NCBI GenBank assembly: GCA_002410925.1
Contig: DHPR01000010.1
Location: 1 to 64,000 of the forward strand
DNA from: UBA5359 sp002410925 [NCBI: bacterium UBP13_UBA5359]
Lineage (GTDB): Bacteria > UBP13 > UBA5359
Length of the DNA: 64,000 nucleotides
Reading direction: 5' to 3'
Position numbers and translations under genes: made by a program
Part shown: positions 17,014 through 25,048 of the stretch, piece by piece
Numbering within the stretch: position 1 is the stretch's first letter
How the letters are laid out: each line of letters begins with the position of its first letter
Notes under the pieces: model-generated
What the model was told of the DNA's origin: nothing
The model's database searches: none
What the model saw: only the letters and a program-made list of their open reading frames with translations

Positions 17014-17181
17014 ATGGAAACGGCAAAGGTTTTTACTAATGGCAGGAGCCAGGCTATTCGACTTCCCAAAGAATATAGGTTTAACGAAAAGGATGTCTAT
17101 ATTAAAAAGATAGGCAGAAGGGTCTTGCTTATTCCTAAAAGTGATCTCTGGAAAATATTCCTATCAGGCCTTGACAGATAG
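17014..17181 (+). CDS. VapB/AbrB-type antitoxin, C-terminally shortened
   Basis: A 55-residue SpoVT/AbrB-fold protein: ATAKVF-like start (METAKVFTNGRSQAIRLP) and a KIGRRVLLIPK strand, matching VapB DNA-binding domains. VapB proteins are usually 70-80 residues and continue past the W-x4-L-x-GLD segment into a toxin-binding tail; here the frame stops right after SGLDR. No PIN-domain VapC toxin follows. Instead a nucleotidyltransferase lacking its own N-terminus begins 20 bases later, so the pair looks like the product of a deletion. Confidence 0.7.
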   Translation: METAKVFTNGRSQAIRLPKEYRFNEKDVYIKKIGRRVLLIPKSDLWKIFLSGLDR

Positions 17182-17201
17182 GCGGCTCTCTGGCCAGTTC
17201 T

Positions 17202-17699
17202 TTGTACGGTATTCCCAGAGCCACGCATGATATGGATATAGTCGCCGAGCTAACAGAGGAGTATGTTCTCCAACTGGTAAAGGCTTTGGAACAGGAGTTT
17301 TATGTCGATATAAATGCAGTTAAGGAGGCTGTACAGTGCAGGGATTTATTCAATGTTATCCATAGAGACACTATGTTCAAGGTAGATATATTTGTTATGG
17401 CTTCCGAGGATACTTCCAGGGAAGAAATGGGCTGTCGCAGACCGTATCATATCCCGGAAATTCCCGGATTGCCTCTCCGGTTGGCCAGCGCTGAGGATAT
17501 TATTATTCGTAAACTGCATAGGTATAAACTTGGTAACTGCATATCGGAACGTCAATGGAACGATACTCTGGGAGTTATTCGGGTTCAGAAAGGGGCTCTT
17601 GATTTGGCGTATCTGAAACTGGCTGCTCAACGCTATGATATCAGCGATCTTTTGCATCTAGCATTGAAAGATGCAGAGCATCTCGAACCTGAATATTGA
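17202..17699 (+). CDS. nucleotidyltransferase (AbiEii/MNT-like), N-terminally truncated
   Basis: The frame reads IGGSLASSLYGIPRATHDMDIV, the nucleotidyltransferase motif (GGS-x-n-D-M-D) of AbiEii/MNT-like proteins. However, an in-frame TGA at 17172 lies only five codons before GGS, so the usual 20-30 leading residues are gone. The only starts are CTG 17190 or TTG 17202, the latter within the motif. The rest, about 165 residues including EDIIIRKLHRYK, looks normal. Such proteins transfer nucleotides to target molecules and are often the toxin or antitoxin of abortive-infection systems. It is probably inactive. Confidence 0.65.
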   Translation: MYGIPRATHDMDIVAELTEEYVLQLVKALEQEFYVDINAVKEAVQCRDLFNVIHRDTMFKVDIFVMASEDTSREEMGCRRPYHIPEIPGLPLRLASAEDIIIRKLHRYKLGNCISERQWNDTLGVIRVQKGALDLAYLKLAAQRYDISDLLHLALKDAEHLEPEY

Positions 17700-17768
17700 T
17701 GCATATCTCCGAAGCGTGGTAAAATATCCTTATTAACGAAAACATTCATAATAAAGGAGTGAAGGCTC

Positions 17769-17990
17769 ATGCCGCAATTAGCTCAATTTCCTGCACCGCT
17801 CAATAACCCGGCTCTTTTAACGATATTCCTTATCTGGAGCCTGGTCTGGAAAGGGCTGGCTCTGTGGTACTCCGCTCGCAGGGGGCAGACAGTCTGGTAT
17901 GTGGCCATGCTCATATTAAATACCGTCGGCCTGCTGGAAATCATCTATCTGATCGTCTACAGACGAAAGAAAGTAAACGTTCAGTCTTGA
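17769..17990 (+). CDS. small membrane protein (DUF5652-like)
   Basis: A 73-residue protein with two hydrophobic segments (about 17-34 and 43-62) and the pattern W-x3-WKG-x-ALW ... W-x6-LNTVGLLEIIYL that characterises DUF5652 proteins. It ends in a positively charged tail. Function is unknown. AAAGGAGTGAAGG precedes the ATG. It stands alone between the truncated nucleotidyltransferase and a methyltransferase. Confidence 0.75.
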   Translation: MPQLAQFPAPLNNPALLTIFLIWSLVWKGLALWYSARRGQTVWYVAMLILNTVGLLEIIYLIVYRRKKVNVQS

Positions 17991-18068
17991 GGAGCCGCTC
18001 ACAAAGTATTACCCAATCTGCCTGCGGCAAATTGGCAACTTATTCATGGGCGCCCCCTGAGGCGTTTT

Positions 18069-18776
18069 ATGATGACAACACCGTTATGGCAATACGATGA
18101 GATAACGCATACCGGCAAGGACTTTGCCAGCCGGGAGGTGGTGGCGGGATATGATGCCAGACATCGCCAATTCCGGGATGTGGATAAGGAGAATGAGGCT
18201 ATTATCAATGGGTTGGGCCTGCAGCCTGACCACGTAGTAGCCGAGTTCGGCTGCGGCACCGGAGCCTTTGCCCTTCAGGCGGCACGACGATGTGCTAAAG
18301 TGTATGCGGTGGATATCTCGGCAGCCATGCTTGATTATACAGGATGGAAAGCCGAGACGCAGGGGCTTGATAATATAATCTGTTGCCAGGGGGGCTTTCT
18401 AACTTATGTTCACGAAGGCAAGGCGCTGGATGCTGCTGTAACCAGCCTTGCCCTGCATCATCTGCCGGATTTCTGGAAACAGAAGGCGCTACAGCGCCTT
18501 AACGGAATGCTGGCGGCCGAAGGCCGTCTTTTCTTGCATGACGTAGTTTTTACGGAAGATAATTACGAAGCCAATATTCAGGTCTGGATCGATAAGCTGT
18601 CCATTGAAGTCGGACCGGATATGGCACAAGATGTCGCCAGGCACGTGCGTTGCGAAGACTCCACCTTTACCTGGATAATGGAAGGGCTGCTGGTCCGCGC
18701 AGGATTCAGGATAGACCGCGTAGATTATACGGACGGTGTTCTGGCCTGTTATTATTGTACCAAGATAGCGCCTTGA
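18069..18776 (+). CDS. class I SAM-dependent methyltransferase
   Basis: A 235-residue Rossmann-type methyltransferase: motif I VAEFGCGTGAFAL near residues 58-70, an acidic VYAVDIS after strand 2, and LHHLPDFWKQKALQ after strand 4, as in UbiE/BioC-type enzymes that methylate small molecules. The substrate is unknown. ATG codons occur at 18069 and 18072; no strong ribosome-binding site is visible. A weak hairpin (CGCC/GGCG then TTTT) just upstream may be a terminator for the small membrane protein gene. Confidence 0.85.
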   Translation: MMTTPLWQYDEITHTGKDFASREVVAGYDARHRQFRDVDKENEAIINGLGLQPDHVVAEFGCGTGAFALQAARRCAKVYAVDISAAMLDYTGWKAETQGLDNIICCQGGFLTYVHEGKALDAAVTSLALHHLPDFWKQKALQRLNGMLAAEGRLFLHDVVFTEDNYEANIQVWIDKLSIEVGPDMAQDVARHVRCEDSTFTWIMEGLLVRAGFRIDRVDYTDGVLACYYCTKIAP

Positions 18777-18868
18777 CGGCAGACGATTGTGGAAGGCATG
18801 CCTGAAAACCCTGTTTCGTCTCTCTATCCATGCCGGCAGTTGCTTTCCAAAATCTAGCGGCGGCCATA

Positions 18869-18919
18869 TTGCCAACTTACTGACTTAGCGCTATAATTGT
18901 ATACAATATGGATACAATT
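18869..18919 (+). promoter_or_regulatory. promoter and operator overlapping a start codon (leaderless transcript)
   Basis: TTGCCA (18869-18874), a 17-base spacer and a perfect TATAAT (18892-18897) predict a start of transcription near 18904, four bases before the ATG at 18908, with no ribosome-binding site. The same stretch has AATTGTAT (18895-18902) and ATACAATT (18912-18919) as inverted arms, with ATTGTATACAAT as an internal 12-base palindrome, a GntR/FadR-type operator pattern that covers the -10 box and start codon. Confidence 0.65.
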
Positions 18920-19861
18920 AACAAAAACATCCGCCTGGCTATACTGGGCATGGTGGACGGCAACGGGCATCCCTTCTCCTGGAGCGCCATTTTCAACGGC
19001 TATGACCGGGAGTCGATGTCCGGGTGTCCTTATGCAGGCATACCGGCTTATCTCAATAAAGAGCCGGAGGAGAGCTTCGGTATTGACGGCGCCAGGGTAA
19101 CTCATATCTGGACCGATGATCCTGAAGATGCCGTTAAAGTGGCCGAGGCCTCGCTGATTCCCAATATCGTGAAGAGGCCGGAAGACGTCATCGGTCAAGT
19201 GGATGCAGTAATCATCGCTACCGATAAGGGCTATGAGCATGTAGACCGCTGTCGTTCCTTTGTGGAGGCCGGCTTGCCGGTATTTATCGACAAGCCTCTG
19301 ACAGATAACGAGGCCGATCTGACCATCTTCAGCCGCTGGGTAGAGGAAGGCAAGCCGATCATGTCCTCCAGTTGCATGCGCTATTGCAAGGAGTTTGCGC
19401 CTTACCGTCTGTCCACCCGTGATCTGGGAGATTTGCGTTATATTTCCATAACTACGCCCAAGAGCTGGGAGAGATATAGCATACACGCTTTGGAAGCCGT
19501 ATATCCCATACTGGGAGCGGGCTTCATCTCTGTTAGGAATATCGGCAATTCGAAGAGAAATATCGTCCATCTTAAACATGAGAGCGGTGCAGATGTTCTG
19601 GCAGTAGCCACGGCGGATATGTACGGGGCATTCGGCGTGCTTACTCTGTGCGGTACTGCCGGCCATGTTCAGGCGGCTATGAGCGATACTTTTTATGCTT
19701 TCAAGTCGCAATTGGCTGCTTTTATAGATTATCTGCGCACAGGTAAACTCCCTTTTCCCTTTGCAGAGACGGAAGAGTTGATAAAGATGGTCATAGCCGG
19801 TATCAAAAGCCGGGAAGAGGGTGGCCGCGAGGTAGCACTGGACGAGATAGGACATAATTGA
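18908..19861 (+). CDS. Gfo/Idh/MocA family oxidoreductase
   Basis: A 317-residue Rossmann-fold dehydrogenase-like protein: IRLAILGMVDGNGHP at residues 8-22, VDAVIIATDKGYEHVD, then FIDKPLTDNEAD, where the family's EKP is DKP. The nucleotide loop is unusual (G-M-V-D-G-N-G-H rather than G-x-G-x2-G). The C-terminal domain is shorter than in the other copies. Sugar or inositol-type substrates are likely. It precedes the aldolase gene by 113 bases and may belong to the same pathway. Confidence 0.8.
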   Translation: MDTINKNIRLAILGMVDGNGHPFSWSAIFNGYDRESMSGCPYAGIPAYLNKEPEESFGIDGARVTHIWTDDPEDAVKVAEASLIPNIVKRPEDVIGQVDAVIIATDKGYEHVDRCRSFVEAGLPVFIDKPLTDNEADLTIFSRWVEEGKPIMSSSCMRYCKEFAPYRLSTRDLGDLRYISITTPKSWERYSIHALEAVYPILGAGFISVRNIGNSKRNIVHLKHESGADVLAVATADMYGAFGVLTLCGTAGHVQAAMSDTFYAFKSQLAAFIDYLRTGKLPFPFAETEELIKMVIAGIKSREEGGREVALDEIGHN

Positions 19862-19931
19862 TATAGAAGGCAGTTTCTCATGGTGCCGATGTGCCGCCCA
19901 GTTGCAGCCGGCATGGTGGCAGGGCACAGGT

Positions 19932-19962
19932 AATCTTAATTTATAATTAATTAATTAAGATT
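19932..19962. promoter_or_regulatory. operator-like inverted repeat before the aldolase gene
   Basis: AATCTTAATT (19932-19941) and AATTAAGATT (19953-19962) are perfect inverted arms 11 bases apart, ending 12 bases before the ATG at 19975. The FadR-type repressor encoded by the second gene of the operon is the obvious candidate ligand. Confidence 0.55.
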
Positions 19963-19974
19963 GGAAGGGGATTT

Positions 19975-20808
19975 ATGAGAACTATAAGTATGAAGCCCAG
20001 TCGGGTATTAGCAAAGCTGCGGAAAGGCGATGTGGCAATCAGTACAAAGCTCAATCTAAGTGACGCCAGGGTGGCGGAAATAGCCGCTATGGCAGGCTTC
20101 GATTGTATTTGGAATGACATGGAACATGTGCCTAACGATTTTTCCGCTATCGAACAGCAGATACGTGCGGCTAAAGCCTATGATGTAGATGTGCTGGTAC
20201 GAGTATCCAGGGGAGGATACAGCGACTATATCAGGCCGCTGGAGATGGATGCCGCCGGCATCATGGTGCCTCATATCATGGGGCTGAAAGATGCTCGAGC
20301 GGTGGTCCGTATGACACGTTTTAACCCTATCGGCCGTCGTCCGCTGGACGGAGGCAATGCCGACGGTGCCTATTGCGCCATACCGCTGGAAGAATATCTT
20401 AAGCAAGCCAACGAAGAGCGTTTTGTGGTGATACAAATAGAAGACCCTGAGCCTATGTCCCAACTGGACGAAATTGCGGCGCTGGAGGGCATAGATATGC
20501 TCTTCTTCGGGCCGGGCGATTTCAGCCAAGGGATAGGCGCACCCGGGCAGTGGAATCATCCCGAGTTACTTCAAGCCCGTCGTCGGGTAGCCGAAGCGGC
20601 GCAGGCTCACGACAAATATGCCGGAACGGTGGGCAGCCTGGAAACTATGGAGGAGTTAATAAATATCGGTTACAGATTTATTAATCTGGGAGCTGATGTA
20701 CTGGGTCTTTATAGTTACTTCAGCGGTCTGCTCGATGCGGCTGCAAGGCAAGCGCCAGGTTGGAAGGTGAGGCAGCATGGCTCGAAACAAAACGGATCTG
20801 CTATATGA
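19975..20808 (+). CDS. HpcH/HpaI family aldolase
   Basis: A 277-residue class II pyruvate-type aldolase. Visible are NDMEHVPN near residue 46 (catalytic His region), the conserved Arg in VRVSRG, the metal Glu in QIEDPE and the metal Asp in FFGPGDFSQG. Such enzymes reversibly cleave 2-keto-3-deoxy acids to pyruvate (or a related 2-oxo acid) and an aldehyde, in the cytoplasm. GGAAGGGG precedes the ATG. The C-terminus overlaps the regulator gene by 32 bases. A truncated 95%-identical copy of this junction lies at 24738-24956. Confidence 0.88.
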   Translation: MRTISMKPSRVLAKLRKGDVAISTKLNLSDARVAEIAAMAGFDCIWNDMEHVPNDFSAIEQQIRAAKAYDVDVLVRVSRGGYSDYIRPLEMDAAGIMVPHIMGLKDARAVVRMTRFNPIGRRPLDGGNADGAYCAIPLEEYLKQANEERFVVIQIEDPEPMSQLDEIAALEGIDMLFFGPGDFSQGIGAPGQWNHPELLQARRRVAEAAQAHDKYAGTVGSLETMEELINIGYRFINLGADVLGLYSYFSGLLDAAARQAPGWKVRQHGSKQNGSAI

Positions 20809-21412
20809 AGTTATAATAAAGAAGATTGCCGCCGGTGAATATGAGCCTGATTCTTTTTTGCGCGAGGAAGAGTTGGCTAAAACCGGCGGGGTTAGCCGTA
20901 CGGTAGTACGTCAGGCTCTGCAACGGCTGCACGGAGCCGGTCTGGTTCGGCTGATACCTAATACCGGAGCGGTAGTGATGCGGGCCACTCTGGAAGATGC
21001 CATCAATTATATAGAAGCTCGTATTGCGATCGAAGGAATGGCTGCCGGGTTGTTTGCCGGGAGAGCGAGTGAAGAGGATCTGCGACAGTTGGAGCAGATA
21101 GTCTGCGATCTTGAGAAGGTCGTCGGCAAGGCTCTCGATACGGTGCAGCAACTCGATGCCGCCTTTCATGATTATATTATGGATAGATGCGGCAATGCCG
21201 TTCTCAAACGTATCATGGATAGCACCCGGCTGCAGTTCATGGAATGGTCTGTTGCCAGACAATGGGGTTATCACGCTACAGCCGGCACTGCGGACACACA
21301 CAGAGAGATCCTGACAGCCTTGCAAAGTCGTGACGCTGAGACGGCCAGAAAGGCTATGGAGGGACATATCAACAGGTCCAGAGAAGCTATTATAAAAAGG
21401 TTCGGCTGGTAG
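20777..21412 (+). CDS. GntR family regulator, FadR/FCD subfamily
   Basis: A 211-residue regulator: N-terminal winged helix (about 8-68; LREEELAKTGGVSRTVVRQALQ) and an all-helical C-terminal FCD domain with the metal/ligand pattern D-x3-H (DAAFHDYI), a later DTHREIL and the terminal EGHINRS His. FCD regulators respond to carboxylic acids such as sugar acids, lactate or pyruvate, which fits the aldolase gene it overlaps. It probably binds the inverted repeat at 19932-19962. Confidence 0.9.
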   Translation: MARNKTDLLYEVIIKKIAAGEYEPDSFLREEELAKTGGVSRTVVRQALQRLHGAGLVRLIPNTGAVVMRATLEDAINYIEARIAIEGMAAGLFAGRASEEDLRQLEQIVCDLEKVVGKALDTVQQLDAAFHDYIMDRCGNAVLKRIMDSTRLQFMEWSVARQWGYHATAGTADTHREILTALQSRDAETARKAMEGHINRSREAIIKRFGW

Positions 21413-21477
21413 GGATGAAAATGAACAGCAACTGATAACCGTGCCTGCAGGCGCATTCAGGGAAGGAGAGCGACATT

Positions 21478-22254
21478 ATGTCCATTTTGGAGGAATTCTT
21501 ACTGGGAGGCAGGACTGCTCTGGTGACCGGGGGAGCAGGCCTTTACGGGCGGCAGATAGTAGCGGCGCTGGCCGAGGCCGGGGCCGAGGTTTATATGGCA
21601 GCGCGTAACCTGGAAGCGCTGGAGCAGGTGGCTAGTCTTCATCAGGAAGCAGGGCGTAAAGTGACGGCACTGCAAATGGACCAGGGGGAGGAAGATTCCA
21701 TCCTGGCGGCCCGGGAGGCCATCTTGAGCCGCAGCGGCAGGATAGATATCCTGGTAAACAACGCCGTTCTTCGGCCGATGAAGAGCTATCACGACCATGC
21801 TGCTGCCTTTGCCCGCAGCATGGAGGTCAATGCTACCGGCCTGTTTATGATCACCCGAGCTGTGGGCGAAGTCATGCAGGCAGGAGGCTCGATCATCAAC
21901 GTCGGTTCTATTCAGGGTATGGTAGGACCGGACCCCACCAATTACCGCGGCACCGACATGAATGGCTTCATTCCCGATTATTTCTTCCATAAGGGCGGGA
22001 TGATAAACTTTACTCGTTTTATAGCCGGTTATTATGGCAACAGAGGGATAACCTGCAATTGTATCAGCCCGGGCGGTTTTCGGACGGAGAGCCAGCCCGA
22101 AGCCTTCGTAAAGCAGTACAGCGACAGAACCATGCTGGGAAGACTGGCTGGAGATGAGGACTTGAAAGGCATTATCGTCTTTCTGGCTTCCTCCGCTTCA
22201 TCGTATATAACCGGGGCCAACATCCCTGTGGACGGCGGCTATACGGCCAAATAA
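21478..22254 (+). CDS. SDR family oxidoreductase
   Basis: A 258-residue classical short-chain dehydrogenase: TGGAGLYG cofactor motif near residues 17-24, NNAV near 94, catalytic Ser in VGSIQG, Y168-x3-K172 (YFFHK), and the SPGGF and PVDGGYTAK C-terminal signatures. It would interconvert a sugar or sugar-acid alcohol and ketone with NAD(P). GGAAGGAGAG gives a strong ribosome-binding site. It follows the FadR-type regulator and precedes the aldo/keto reductase, so it probably belongs to the same sugar-acid catabolic operon. Confidence 0.9.
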   Translation: MSILEEFLLGGRTALVTGGAGLYGRQIVAALAEAGAEVYMAARNLEALEQVASLHQEAGRKVTALQMDQGEEDSILAAREAILSRSGRIDILVNNAVLRPMKSYHDHAAAFARSMEVNATGLFMITRAVGEVMQAGGSIINVGSIQGMVGPDPTNYRGTDMNGFIPDYFFHKGGMINFTRFIAGYYGNRGITCNCISPGGFRTESQPEAFVKQYSDRTMLGRLAGDEDLKGIIVFLASSASSYITGANIPVDGGYTAK

Positions 22255-22278
22255 AGGAAGATGAGGGCAGAAGAAGAT

Positions 22279-23199
22279 ATGCTGTATAAGCAATTTCACG
22301 ATCTGCAGCTTTCACAACTGATGCTGGGCACTGTGCAACTGGGCATGAATTATGGTATAGCCAACAAGAGCGGGTGCCCGTCATATAAAGAGGCAAGAGA
22401 TATCATTGCCTGCGCTTACGAAGGTGGAGTGAATTGCTTTGATACGGCGGCGTCCTATGGTGACAGCGAGGAGATCATCGGCCGGGCTCTGGCAGAACTG
22501 GGGCTGGCGGACAAGATGATTATCATTACCAAGGTGGCCCCGGTGTCACGGGCGGTAATAGACGCCGGCAAGGCTGGAGAGTTCATCGAGAAATCGGTCA
22601 TAACTTCTCTTAAGAGATTGCGGTTGGATGCATTGTCTATTTGTCTCTTCCATCGTGAAGAGAATGCAGAGTGTATGGCCGCGCTGCTGCGACTGAAAGA
22701 GAGAGGGCTGTTTCGTTATGCCGGTGTTTCCGTCATGACGACGGAAGCGGCCGGGGATATCATTGCCTCTGATAAAGCCGAAGCATTACAGATTCCTATC
22801 AATCTCCTGGATCATCGTTTTTTGAACCAGGGTATTTGCGATCTTGCCGCTCGCAAAGGTATGGCTGTCTTTGTTCGCAGCATCTATCTGCAGGGGCTAC
22901 TGACCATGAAGGAAGAGGATATTCCCGTTAGTGTGAAAGAGGATGTGCTGCCGGTTATACGGAGATTGCGCCATCTGGCCGGGCAGACTGGACTCAGCCT
23001 TCCTGAGATGGCGCTGCGTTATGTTCTGGGATTGCCGGGAGTCACAGCCCTGCTGGCTGGAGCAGAGAAAGCCGAGCAGGTGAGGCGGAATATAGGTATG
23101 GTAACCAAGGGAGCGCTGCCGACGGACTTGATGGAAGCTATAAGCAATGTAGTGCCGAATTTACCCGACAGGGTAATAGTGCCTGCTATGTGGCAGTAA
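22279..23199 (+). CDS. aldo/keto reductase
   Basis: A 306-residue TIM-barrel oxidoreductase with all four catalytic residues recognisable: Asp and Tyr in FDTAASYG, Lys in IITKVAP, His in CLFHRE. The C-terminus LPGVTALLAGAEKAEQVRRN matches the NADP-binding region. The L-fucose dehydrogenase-like and sugar-oxidising branch is possible. ATG 22279 gives the natural family start (LMLGTVQLG); ATG 22261 is an alternative six codons upstream. It is the last intact gene before the rearranged 23.3-25.0 kb segment. Confidence 0.87.
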   Translation: MLYKQFHDLQLSQLMLGTVQLGMNYGIANKSGCPSYKEARDIIACAYEGGVNCFDTAASYGDSEEIIGRALAELGLADKMIIITKVAPVSRAVIDAGKAGEFIEKSVITSLKRLRLDALSICLFHREENAECMAALLRLKERGLFRYAGVSVMTTEAAGDIIASDKAEALQIPINLLDHRFLNQGICDLAARKGMAVFVRSIYLQGLLTMKEEDIPVSVKEDVLPVIRRLRHLAGQTGLSLPEMALRYVLGLPGVTALLAGAEKAEQVRRNIGMVTKGALPTDLMEAISNVVPNLPDRVIVPAMWQ

Positions 23200-23288
23200 C
23201 CCTTATAACATAACGTTCTCTATTGCCGGATGCTGGAACTGCCGGGGTATGAATATCTCTTCGATGGTTTTGGGAGCGATATGACGCG

Positions 23289-23819
23289 GTGCTACATAAT
23301 CATCAGAAGAACGATGAAGGTATTATAGATTTGGAAAATACAGTTGTTTTATTTATGCCGCATAAGGAGAACAATCCTCGCAATTCCGAGGGGGCCTTTG
23401 TTACTTTAAAAGATGGCAGAATTATGTTTGCCTATACTCGCTATAACAGCGGAGATAATTGGAACGATGAGGCGCCGGCAAATATCTGTGCTCTTTACTC
23501 TTTAGATGGTGGGCGTAGCTGGGTTGATGAAAGTGTGCTGGTGGATAATGAGGATGATTGTAATAGCAGGAGTGTTTCGTTGTTGCGCTTGCATGATGGA
23601 GATATAGGTCTTTGGTATCTACGTAAGAACAGTGTAAATGATTGCCGTCTGGAGATGCGTGTTTCCAGCGACGAAGGCTCTTCATGGATCTAGTCACGGC
23701 TATGTATTCCCGCACCGGGGTACTTTATTGTCAATAATGACCGTGTCGTTCAGTTATCAAATGGGCGGCTGATAATTCCAGCCGCTTATCATCGTTCTCG
23801 TTTGCCGGCAGCCCAGTAA
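23289..23819 (+). pseudogene. sialidase/BNR-repeat family gene, amber stop and truncation
   Basis: From GTG 23289 the frame encodes an N-terminal sialidase-like propeller (NPRNSEGAF, DGRIMFAYTRY, and the Asp-box-like SLDGGRSW and SSDEGSSW). It stops at an in-frame TAG (23691-23693). The same frame then continues for 41 codons with typical sequence (PAPGYFIVNNDRVVQLSNGR) and ends at TAA 23817. The rest of the propeller is missing, replaced by the transposase segment. The gene is dead or was cut by the insertion. Confidence 0.75.
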
Positions 23820-23870
23820 ACAAGCGGGTTACGGGCTGTTTTGCTTTTTCATAAAATTGTCGGGAAAGAG

Positions 23871-24686
23871 CTACTTATTTGTAGCCGTCAATAAGCTTCT
23901 TATCTCACCCCAGGGAAGTATTCGCCTTGAGAAATCTATACCCAGAGTATTGCCGATGTGCTCTACCGCCTCGTCATAGTAATCAGACATGTAATAGTTC
24001 TGCTGAAGATGCACACCGGATACAGCGTTTAGGCTTTCGATCATACGAGCCGGAGAGTATTTATGCTCGGTTTTTCGCTCCAGTATCCTAAGCAGAAGCA
24101 GGGCTATGAAGCAAGTCAGGAAATGCGCCTGAATATGATCTTTCCTAGAGACGTAGACGGGCCTGTTTTCCAGATCACTCTTGGTAATACGGAAGGACTC
24201 TTCAATCCTCCATAAACCCTGGTAAGTGTCGACAATCTGTTCATCTGGAAGGTCGCATTCGCTGATAACAATGGCATAGTAGCCATCGAACGGGCAGGCC
24301 CTGGAGTATACATCAGCCAGGGAGAAATCATACTTGCCAAAGTAGTGGTCCTTTCTCTCAAAGTTCTTCAGCTTGGAGGCAGGCTCCAGGATACGCTGAA
24401 AGGCCAGCATCTTCAGCACTTCGTTGAGTTGGTAGTTGATCTTCAGATTACGCTGACGGTTAATCATAAACTGATGGATGCCCATCTCATGGTAGATTTT
24501 ACTAAAGGGAGCATGGCCCAGTTTTTTTCGTTGGACAGAGTTCCGATCAATGGTATCACCGGCTTGGAATTCAAAGACCAGAGGAACTTTGGAAGCCTTA
24601 TGGTTTTCATTCATTTCCTTAGCTACTTGGGTGTAATAGGCGATGGGATCATCGACCTGACAAAAAATAACTCGAAAAGCCTCTGC
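23871..24686 (-). pseudogene. IS1634-type transposase with internal deletion
   Basis: The minus-strand frame (247 residues from an ATG at 24614, open to 24686) matches IS1634-type DDE transposases at both ends: N-terminal VDDPIAYYTQVAKEM and QMxxLKILAFQRI-like helices, C-terminal FDGYYAIVISE, GLWRIEESFRITKSDLE and DHIQAHFLTCFIALL. These proteins are normally about 480-560 residues. Here FSLADVYSR jumps straight to FDGYYAI, so about 200 residues with the first catalytic Asp residues are gone in frame, and the extreme N-terminus is also missing. No clear terminal inverted repeats or target duplication were found. Confidence 0.75.
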
Positions 24687-24737
24687 TTATAGACCTTCCA
24701 GGCGTTCTGGTGCCAAGTGGCTACTGTAAAAGCAAGG

Positions 24738-24956
24738 GGTTACAGGTTTATCAATCTGGGAGCTGATGTACTGGGCATTTATAGTTATTTCAGTGGTCTG
24801 CTCGATGCGGCTGCAAGGCAAGCGCCAGGTTGGAAGGTGAGGCAGCATGGCTCGAAATAAAACGGATCTGCTATATGAAGTCATAATAAAGAAGATCGCC
24901 GCCGGCGAATACGAGCCTGATTCTTTTTTGCGCGAGGAAGAGTTGGCTAAAACCGG
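24738..24956 (+). repeat. 219-bp copy of the aldolase/GntR junction (20668-20886)
   Basis: The segment aligns without gaps to 20668-20886 with 11 differences in 219 bases (about 95% identity). It contains the last codons of an HpcH-type aldolase gene and the first 37 codons of the FadR-type gene. Nine of the 11 differences are silent in the frame they lie in, so the source copy evolved under selection before being cut. It ends abruptly at AACCGG. Confidence 0.9.
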
Positions 24957-24996
24957 GCCTCATATGACTATTGACATTCATGCCATACTGTCATAG
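24847..24996 (+). pseudogene. truncated FadR-type GntR gene
   Basis: ATG 24847 opens a 49-codon frame whose first 37 residues equal the start of the 20777 regulator. It then runs into unrelated sequence and stops at TAG 24994-24996, inside the promoter of the next gene. Only part of the winged helix remains, so it cannot be functional. Confidence 0.8.
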
Positions 24997-25014
24997 TATA
25001 CTAATGATAGTATG
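24971..25014 (+). promoter_or_regulatory. promoter with embedded operator for the 25.0-32.8 kb operon
   Basis: TTGACA (24971-24976), 17 bases, then TAGTAT (24994-24999). Overlapping it, CATACTGTCAT (24984-24994) and ATGATAGTATG (25004-25014) form inverted arms with one mismatch, 9 bases apart. A repressor bound here would cover the -10 box. The adjacent GntR-LacI protein is the likely ligand. Confidence 0.7.
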
Positions 25015-25048
25015 TTACAGGGCTGAGCGTTACTTTAATAGCCTGGAG

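Noticed and set aside
17864-18100. Plus-strand frame overlapping the small membrane protein gene
   Set aside because: It is out of frame with DUF5652-like and methyltransferase genes and has no motif or ribosome-binding site.
23803-24750. Similar GTAAA-CAAGCGGGTTAC / GTAAAAGCAAGGGGTTAC strings flanking the transposase remnant as a target-site duplication
   Set aside because: The match is imperfect and the right-hand string runs into the duplicated aldolase sequence, so it is probably chance.
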